Below are positions 18,586-23,741 of a stretch of 23,741 nucleotides of DNA, piece after piece. This stretch comes from Gracilaria caudata. Its lineage: Eukaryota; Rhodophyta; Florideophyceae; Gracilariales; Gracilariaceae. The DNA lies in the NCBI GenBank assembly GCA_030374735.1, contig JASCIV010000340.1:1-23741 (forward strand), written 5' to 3'. A program made the position numbers and the translations under genes. How positions within the stretch are numbered: the stretch's first letter is position 1; each line of letters begins with the position of its first letter. The notes beneath the pieces were generated by a model. The model saw nothing but the letters and a program-made list of their open reading frames with translations, ran no database searches and was not told the origin of the DNA.

Positions 18586-19103
18586 ATTCCACTTCAGCAC
18601 TCCTCGCTCTCGTCGCATCAAATTGCCTCCGACTTTGTGCAAACTGGGAGGCTAACATTTTTTTTTTGTTCTGGTTCAGTGCACTGCCCTTCTTGCGGCT
18701 TTGGCACGGAGACCAAGAAGTTGCATCTGGGCAATGCCTAGTAAGCGAAGTAGATACACGCAGATGTTTAGCTGGGCGAATGTTGGGAAGACGTGTTTTC
18801 AAGAAACAAAGTGTGCGATGCAAAAGCAAATCGTGTACGAAAATATTGGTTTCAACAACGTATCAGTTAGTTTTGTTTCGAACATCAACGACAAAGCTCT
18901 TGTACAAGTACTACATCTTAACCCCTCTAAAGAGTTCTTCTTGTGTTTCAATGCGCCCTACTTGATACCTCGCCGCATCCAAGACCGAATCTAGAGATAT
19001 GTGCACGTCCGCTGCTCTCAAGAGAGACTGGTGCAGCAAAACTGGATGACCATTAACAATTATTACAAACCTCTCCCATGAGGATAATGATAAGCCTCCC
19101 AGT
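18586..19103. other. Convergent 3' region with an unassigned splice-like signal
   Basis: A 518-bp gap between the stops of DUF1995 and PAK. It contains GCTAAC (18651-18656), T10 (18658-18667) and TTCAG ending at 18679, a good 3' splice site. Next come a short CPSCG-containing frame to 18741 and a GTAAGC donor-like site at 18741-18746. A second frame runs to 18994 with an unrecognised translation and no convincing start. No complete gene can be supported. Confidence 0.45.
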
Positions 19104-21113
19104 TTATCGATCCTTTTCTGGAGGCGAATTACCTTCCGATAAAGTGTCTGCAGCGCTTACGTATTCTACATCGGAAACATCGAGGCTGAGCTTTGGTGAT
19201 TGCGGTCTTGGTTCATTAGGGTCCACCTTTTCGCAGGCCTGGTACTTTGGACTCTCTTTTTCCCTAAAATCGGCAACAACGCTAAAGATTCTTCCCATGT
19301 GCTCTGGGTTGGCAGCGCGTTTGAGGAAGGGATGCTTCAGCATTTCAGCGGCGGTCGCCCGCTGTGCAGGATCGATGGCGGTACATCTTGCAATGAAGTC
19401 GTGGAAGTCCGAGGTCCATTCATCGGGTCTCTTCAGCCGTGGGGGACCTTTTGTCGCAATAATAAACATGGCCTTCATTTGCGTCTCGTGCAGGAGGGGG
19501 GGCGCTCCTTCAGCACATTCGATTGCTAGCACACCTGTGGACCACACGTCCACCTTAGAGTCGTACTCCAAACCTCTGCAAACCTCTGGTGCCATCCAAA
19601 ACGGAGTACCGATGACCGTGTTTCGTTTGCTTTCCTTTGCTGTCAGTTGGGCTGCGAATCCAAAGTCAGCGATTTTAACCATGCCATCTCTTGTGACCAG
19701 CGTGTTGTCGGATTTGATGTCGCGATGAATGCGCTTAATACCGTGTAACGAAGCCAGCCCTTGAAGAACTTCCCGGCAGATAAAAGCGATTTCGGGTTCG
19801 TTGAGATGCATTTGCCTGTCATTGAGAAAGTACAGGACATCGGTCAGTGAACCGGCATCCGCAAGTTCCATCACAATAAACATGTTTTCGTCATGCTTAT
19901 AAGCATCATAGCATTTAATGAGGTTAGGATGGAATCCTGAGCTCATGATTGCAACTTCGAATTTGAAGAGGGATAGGTCCTCTTCTGACTTGGGCATTAC
20001 TCTTTTGATCGCCACAGGTACCTTGCGCTTCGGATCAAAAGCTCTGTAAACCGAACCACAAGAGCCTTCTCCAATCTTGATGACATCCTTGAAGAGCTTG
20101 AGAGGATTTGCCAAAATGAAGTTGGGCTCCCAATTCTTCAGCAGTGTATGGTCGACATGCGTGGTATCACTCATCTTCACTCGATCGAAATGATACTGCG
20201 CCATCTTTTCAGGGTTACATTGCTTCTCGTAGTTGACCTGAAGAACATCAAGCAACTCGTGTGGATTCTTTAACGCCATTTCCCGATTGATGCCGGAATG
20301 CTTGAGGATAATCTCCCATTCCCTAGGCAATCCAACAAAACCGGTTGGGTGCGTTGGGTCGACCTTGACGTGCGTCTTGTGCTGGAAATGGCGAGGCTTT
20401 CCAACAACGACCGGTGGAGCATTGGAGATACCATGACGCAGATGCGAGGCCACTGGGAAATGAAACTTTCCACGCTTCATTCGGAGCAGAGCTGAGCGAC
20501 TCAGCTCTTCACGATCTGACGGTAGTGCACGGTCGGATTGTTCATTTTCGGCGCTAATGAGGCGGGTCTTCCTGGGTCGATCCGGAACATTGGCAGGTTT
20601 GGGCTTGAGGACTGAAGCGCTCCTTTGGAATGAAATCATGGAATCGGAAAAGGTTTGAGAAAGCTCCTCGACTTCCATTGGGGCGGCGGCATCGTACACT
20701 TCTCTAATGGCCTCTTCCAAACCCTTGTAAGTGCCGGTGGAAGGATCGAACTCGACATGAACCTTTCGCTTTACCTTTGTGGGGTTCGAGACGACAGGCT
20801 GATCATGTGACTTGTGCGACAGGAAGAGATGTGTATGTTTCTTGGCGTCGGTGAGCATCGCATTTTCTTTTCCCTCGGTGAGACGACGGGCCGGGGTGAC
20901 CAACTTGACAAAGTTGTTGCGAGGAGAATTGGGGGCAATTGGAAGCAGAGGCTGACGCGGCTTTTGCGACGACTCGGAACGCGCGAGTTTGGGAGAGATG
21001 GTGTGTGAGAGAGCGCTGTGTGCGTCGGTGTCGTCGGTGGAGGAGGCTGAGCGTTGGAGGTCCGAAAATTTGCGCAAGTGGGAGGGAGCGGGGAAGGACG
21101 GTGTATTGCCCAT
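19104..21113 (-). CDS. p21-activated (PAK/STE20-type) Ser/Thr protein kinase
   Basis: A 669-residue kinase of the STE20/PAK group, expected to act downstream of Rho/Rac/Cdc42-like GTPases. The N-terminus MGNTPS fits N-myristoylation (G2, S6). A long Ser/Pro-rich regulatory part contains a CRIB/PBD domain at about 238-293 (P240, F243, H245, H248 and PTGFVGLPREW) followed by the NPHELLDVLQ helix typical of PAKs. The kinase domain is at about 340-597: Gly loop GEGSCGSV 348-355, Lys370, HRDIKSDN with catalytic D465, DFG 483-485, activation-loop T499 (PAK1 T423 equivalent) and GTPFWMAPE. A second CRIB-like half motif lies at 119-132. No PH domain is present. The frame stays open upstream with ATGs at 21533 and 21398, but the leader there is C/T-rich low complexity; the ATG at 21113 has context GCAGCCATGG and the myristoyl motif. 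Confidence 0.94.
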   Translation of the reverse strand: MGNTPSFPAPSHLRKFSDLQRSASSTDDTDAHSALSHTISPKLARSESSQKPRQPLLPIAPNSPRNNFVKLVTPARRLTEGKENAMLTDAKKHTHLFLSHKSHDQPVVSNPTKVKRKVHVEFDPSTGTYKGLEEAIREVYDAAAPMEVEELSQTFSDSMISFQRSASVLKPKPANVPDRPRKTRLISAENEQSDRALPSDREELSRSALLRMKRGKFHFPVASHLRHGISNAPPVVVGKPRHFQHKTHVKVDPTHPTGFVGLPREWEIILKHSGINREMALKNPHELLDVLQVNYEKQCNPEKMAQYHFDRVKMSDTTHVDHTLLKNWEPNFILANPLKLFKDVIKIGEGSCGSVYRAFDPKRKVPVAIKRVMPKSEEDLSLFKFEVAIMSSGFHPNLIKCYDAYKHDENMFIVMELADAGSLTDVLYFLNDRQMHLNEPEIAFICREVLQGLASLHGIKRIHRDIKSDNTLVTRDGMVKIADFGFAAQLTAKESKRNTVIGTPFWMAPEVCRGLEYDSKVDVWSTGVLAIECAEGAPPLLHETQMKAMFIIATKGPPRLKRPDEWTSDFHDFIARCTAIDPAQRATAAEMLKHPFLKRAANPEHMGRIFSVVADFREKESPKYQACEKVDPNEPRPQSPKLSLDVSDVEYVSAADTLSEGNSPPEKDR

Positions 21114-22297
21114 GGCTGCACGCGATGGGGGTGGAAGGGGCGGGCGGCAGAATGTCCCGAAGCGAGAGGGAGAAGAAGGGAGGGGGACGCGGGGGAACGG
21201 TAAATGGGGGGGCCGAAGCGCGGAGAAGCAACGACGGAAGGGAGCACGGCACTTAAAACGCGGGGGTGTAGTGACGGAATGTATGAGACCGTTTGGAGGG
21301 GCAAAGCGTAGCCGTGAACGGCTTGAAGCGCCGCGCGTGGGCGAGGCATGGCGGCGACGTGATGTGGGCGATGCGAGCGCGGACAGCGGCGATGGCATGA
21401 GAGCGAGCGAGGGCGGAGCGATGACGGTTTGAAATTCAAATTTGAGAGACGTTACGGCGCAGCGCGCGCAGCAGGGGGCGGTGCGCGCGCGGCCCGTTGC
21501 GGCTGTGGCGCAGTGCGCCACAGTCCGCGTCATGCGAGTGGCTCGGCAGCCGCCGCCGCGAGCCGACGCGCCAGGCGACGCCGCGACCACAGTCGCTACA
21601 TCTTGTTCCGCGCTCGTCTGCGCTGGAGCCTCGCGAGTGCGTCTAACAGCGCGCTATTGCTATTCGAATGATTCAAATAGCAAAGTGCGCCGAGCCATTC
21701 AGGGGAGCCCCTGCTCTTGCCTTGTTTCTGCATCCAGAATGCGCCGCATTCAAGACACTGTCTCGAAGACAGCGCGCATTACGTAGTGCCCCGCCCTCCT
21801 ACTGCCAGTAATACACACAGAGAACCTTTGTTACGTTTCGTAATCGCTCCGTGCCGACGGTGTCCAACAGCGGCTCTTCCACACGGAGCAGCTGGATGCA
21901 ACTGCATCATACGCTGCCGTCTGCCAGCAGATAAAGGGTTACTACAGGGATATCCCTCTAGGGATAGCCGGGATAGCCCACCTTCATAGATCTGCCAACA
22001 GCACAATACGAATCCGTAAAATAATTCAAAATGCGTAAATTATCCGTACACGTACCCAGCGCGCACACCGCACAACGCTGGTCAGCGTGTAAAAAGGAGC
22101 AAAACAACTGCCATTGGACAGTGTGGTCCCAAAGTCAATGCAAGCGCAGCACTCGTGCCCGCCACAAGCGTCCTCGCGCCGATCTTGTCCCAAAATCGCC
22201 GTTCCAAGCGCACCATTGTACCCTCCCGTCCTCCAACGCACCGCTCCTTCCTCCCGCTTGCGAAACCGCTCGTCTGCGTGACGATTGTCTCTCAACA
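21114..22297. promoter_or_regulatory. Divergent promoter region between PAK and VDAC
   Basis: An 1184-bp head-to-head interval. The PAK side (21114-21430) is purine-rich on the + strand, so the PAK leader is pyrimidine-rich. A GCGC-rich core follows at about 21450-21660. The VDAC side (about 22130-22297) is C/T-rich on the + strand. A compact GGGATA cluster lies at 21946-21978. Open frames across it are low-complexity and unrecognised. No TATA box was found for either gene. Confidence 0.55.
21946..21978. promoter_or_regulatory. GGGATA cluster: palindrome plus tandem GGGATAGCC
   Basis: AGGGATATCCCT (21946-21957) is a perfect 12-bp palindrome. Three bases later GGGATAGCC occurs twice in tandem (21961-21969, 21970-21978). 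Including the palindrome's second arm, the GGGATA core occurs four times in 33 bp. It resembles a binding site for a homodimeric or MYB-like (GATA/I-box type) factor, but this is inference. It is 320 nt upstream of the VDAC ATG and 833 nt upstream of the PAK ATG. Confidence 0.45.
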
Positions 22298-23350
22298 ATG
22301 GTCAAGCTCTATAAAGATCTTGGCAAAACTGCCAAGAGTACGTTATGTCGCCTCTTTTGCGCCACTATCGCATGGAGTGGTCGCCCCGATCGCGTGTGGC
22401 GCTGATCCCTCTCTTGCGCCCGGGGCTCCCTTGAGCTGATCGTGTGTATCCGAAACTGCTTACTGACTTGTGCACTGTTCCTCTCGTTGGCGTGATGCGC
22501 AGAACTACTCAACGATGATTTCATCTACGGCGAAAAGAAGCTCCAACTCAAGACCAAGACCGCCAGTGGAATGACGTACACCACCACGGGCAAACTGAAC
22601 TCCATCACCCAAATGGTGTCCATTCCGCAAAAAGAAGGCGAGCCCAAGGAGGTAGAGCAGCAAATCGAAACTCTATCTGGTGATCTGAGCTGCAAGTACA
22701 AGCTTTCGGGCGCCACCATGACTACTAAGCTGTTCACCAGTGGCATGCTGTCACAGGAGATGGAACTAGACAACACGGGCGTTAAAGGTTTGAAACTGAA
22801 CGTACTAAGCAAATTGGGGCCAAAGCAATCCATACTGGCCACCGCCGAATACATTCACCCGCACTTGTCGCTGGTGGCCAAGGCAGACGCGCTCGACAAG
22901 CCCAAAGTGACGTCGTCGATGACGGTGGGCATGCACGGCATCACGGCTGGTGTGCAGGGCACTCTGAACATCGAGTCCAAGGAGGTGACGGGCGTGGACG
23001 CGATCGTGAACTACGCGAGCGGCAAGGAGCACGAGGCCACGGTGATGGTGATGGACAAGGGCCAGAAGGCCAAGTTCTCATACTCGCACATCAGGAACAG
23101 TGATTTTTCGGTGGCGGCCGAGTTTGAGTACAACCGAGCGAAGGACAGTAAGGAACTGGCGATGGGAACTAGGTACGAGGTGGACCGAGACACAACGCTC
23201 AAGACGAAGATCACGTCGGTAGGGTCGTTTTCGGTGAGCTACATTCAAGAAATCCGCAGCAACACCACGTTGACCATCTGCTCGCACTTCAACGTGATCG
23301 GGGACAAGAAGCCCAACCACAGGTTCGGACTAGCGCTGGTGATCGAATGA
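22298..23350 (+). CDS. VDAC: Voltage-dependent anion channel (mitochondrial porin, VDAC)
   Basis: Two exons, 22298-22337 and 22503-23350, give 295 residues (VDACs are about 280-300). VDAC is the 19-strand beta-barrel of the mitochondrial outer membrane that passes metabolites and ATP. Exon 1 encodes MVKLYKDLGKTAK, matching the family start LYxDIGKxA; splicing continues with KLLNDDF, like the family's DLLxxDY. A GLK motif, conserved in VDACs, is at about 109-111. The remainder alternates polar and hydrophobic residues as beta strands do. The C-terminus HRFGLALVIE fits the beta-signal read by the SAM machinery. Divergence from animal and plant VDACs is considerable, so the call rests on both ends, length and strand pattern; Tom40, the other member of the superfamily, is less likely because of the N-terminus. 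Codon use is GC-rich. Confidence 0.88.
22338..22502 (+). other. VDAC intron
   Basis: The 165-nt intron has donor GTACGT (22338-22343), branch point TACTGAC (22461-22467) and acceptor GCGCAG ending at 22502, 36 nt after the branch A. It interrupts codon 14 after its first base. Without splicing the short N-terminal helix would not be joined to the barrel. Confidence 0.9.
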
Positions 23351-23741
23351 GCGCAGTAGCGCAGTTGATCGGGAACGCACACGGAGTAAAAGCAGAGCGT
23401 AGAGCCTGGGCGTGCACGCGCGGCTGGTGCGGCGCCTGGCTGCGCAGCCTTTGCGCGGTGCGAGTATCGTAGATACTGTAAGGCGGCACGCGTTTTGTAC
23501 ACAGCCGCGGGTAGCTTCAGCCGCTAACGCGTGCCAACGTGGCATCGTGGCAGCGCGTCCGCCACGTATGGCTGCCATGCCATACTATGGCAGGCCATGG
23601 CGCGGTGTGGCGGACTCCGCGCGCGTCCCGTGCGCCGCGCGTGCGCCTCGCCGCACGCGTTGCCGACGCGTCAAGGGCGTGCGGCGCTTTGTTTCTCGCT
23701 ACTGCCCCCGTCAGGCCACCACCCCTCCCCTCCCGCTACCC
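23351..23741. other. GC-rich right end with palindromes, no gene
   Basis: This holds the VDAC 3' region and then very GC-rich DNA. Visible elements are the palindrome GGCTGCGCAGCC (23438-23449), a hairpin AGTATC-GTA-GATACT (23463-23477), four ACGCGT sites (23488, 23527, 23655, 23666) and a nested inverted repeat at 23558-23614. The final bases are C-rich but not a telomere repeat. No coding region is supported. Confidence 0.55.
23558..23614. repeat. Nested inverted repeat at right end
   Basis: Outer arms TCCGCCAC (23558-23565) and GTGGCGGA (23607-23614) match perfectly. Inside them TGCCATA (23578-23584) faces TATGGCA (23586-23592) across one base, and the segment is full of ATGGC/GCCAT units. 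It could form a hairpin or cruciform, or be the remnant of a small inverted-repeat element. Confidence 0.5.

Noticed and set aside
1..23741. CRISPR arrays, operons, phage or transposon genes
   Set aside because: No spaced direct repeats, transposase or phage proteins were seen; introns and the gene families present are eukaryotic.

Overview
The window looks like nuclear DNA of a photosynthetic eukaryote, most likely a red alga. It carries nine protein genes, six of them without any visible intron. The other three (RPB9, RPN7, VDAC) each have one short intron of 106-165 nt with a GT-AG boundary and a branch point at or near the yeast consensus TACTAAC. The strongest lineage clue is a processive family 2 glycosyltransferase fused to an N-terminal CBM48 domain, an arrangement I recall from red algal cellulose synthases. 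A DUF1995 protein, from a family mainly of algae, plants and cyanobacteria, agrees with this. The species assignment is inference; no organellar or ribosomal marker is present.

Layout from left to right: 1-2518 has no recognisable gene (GC-rich, Z-DNA-prone left end, then a long C/T-rich leader). 2519-5068 (+) is the CBM48-GT2 synthase. 6066-8912 (-) is condensin subunit CAP-G, tail to tail with the synthase. 9544-10027 (+, one intron) is RNA polymerase II subunit RPB9. 10147-11400 (-, one intron) is proteasome lid subunit RPN7, only 119 bp tail to tail from RPB9. 11914-14157 (+) is the tRNA m5C methyltransferase TRM4/NSUN2. 14158-15757 is a 1.6 kb gap. 15758-16792 (+) is a bHLH protein with a C-terminal GAF-like domain. 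17476-18585 (+) is a DUF1995 protein. 19104-21113 (-) is a PAK-type protein kinase with a CRIB domain and a candidate myristoylated N-terminus. 22298-23350 (+, one intron) is mitochondrial porin (VDAC). The right end is GC-rich and full of short palindromes.

The genes do not form a pathway or operon; this is a mixed housekeeping and regulatory neighbourhood. Base composition is more AT-tolerant from about 2.5 to 15.4 kb and more GC-rich from about 15.5 kb to the end. Several genes (synthase, DUF1995, PAK, VDAC) have markedly pyrimidine-rich leaders. Four genes lie in open frames that begin upstream at non-ATG codons (CAP-G, TRM4, bHLH, DUF1995); I placed each start at the first in-frame ATG. 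PAK's frame also runs on upstream but contains earlier ATGs, and its start was chosen on motif and context.

I found no convincing wholly new system. The items most worth a second look are the bHLH-GAF protein (reversed domain order, missing basic-region Glu, overlapping uORF), the PAK kinase with a second CRIB-like half motif in a presumed alga, the CBM48 with replaced sugar-stacking tryptophans, and a well-formed but unassigned 3' splice site just after the DUF1995 stop.
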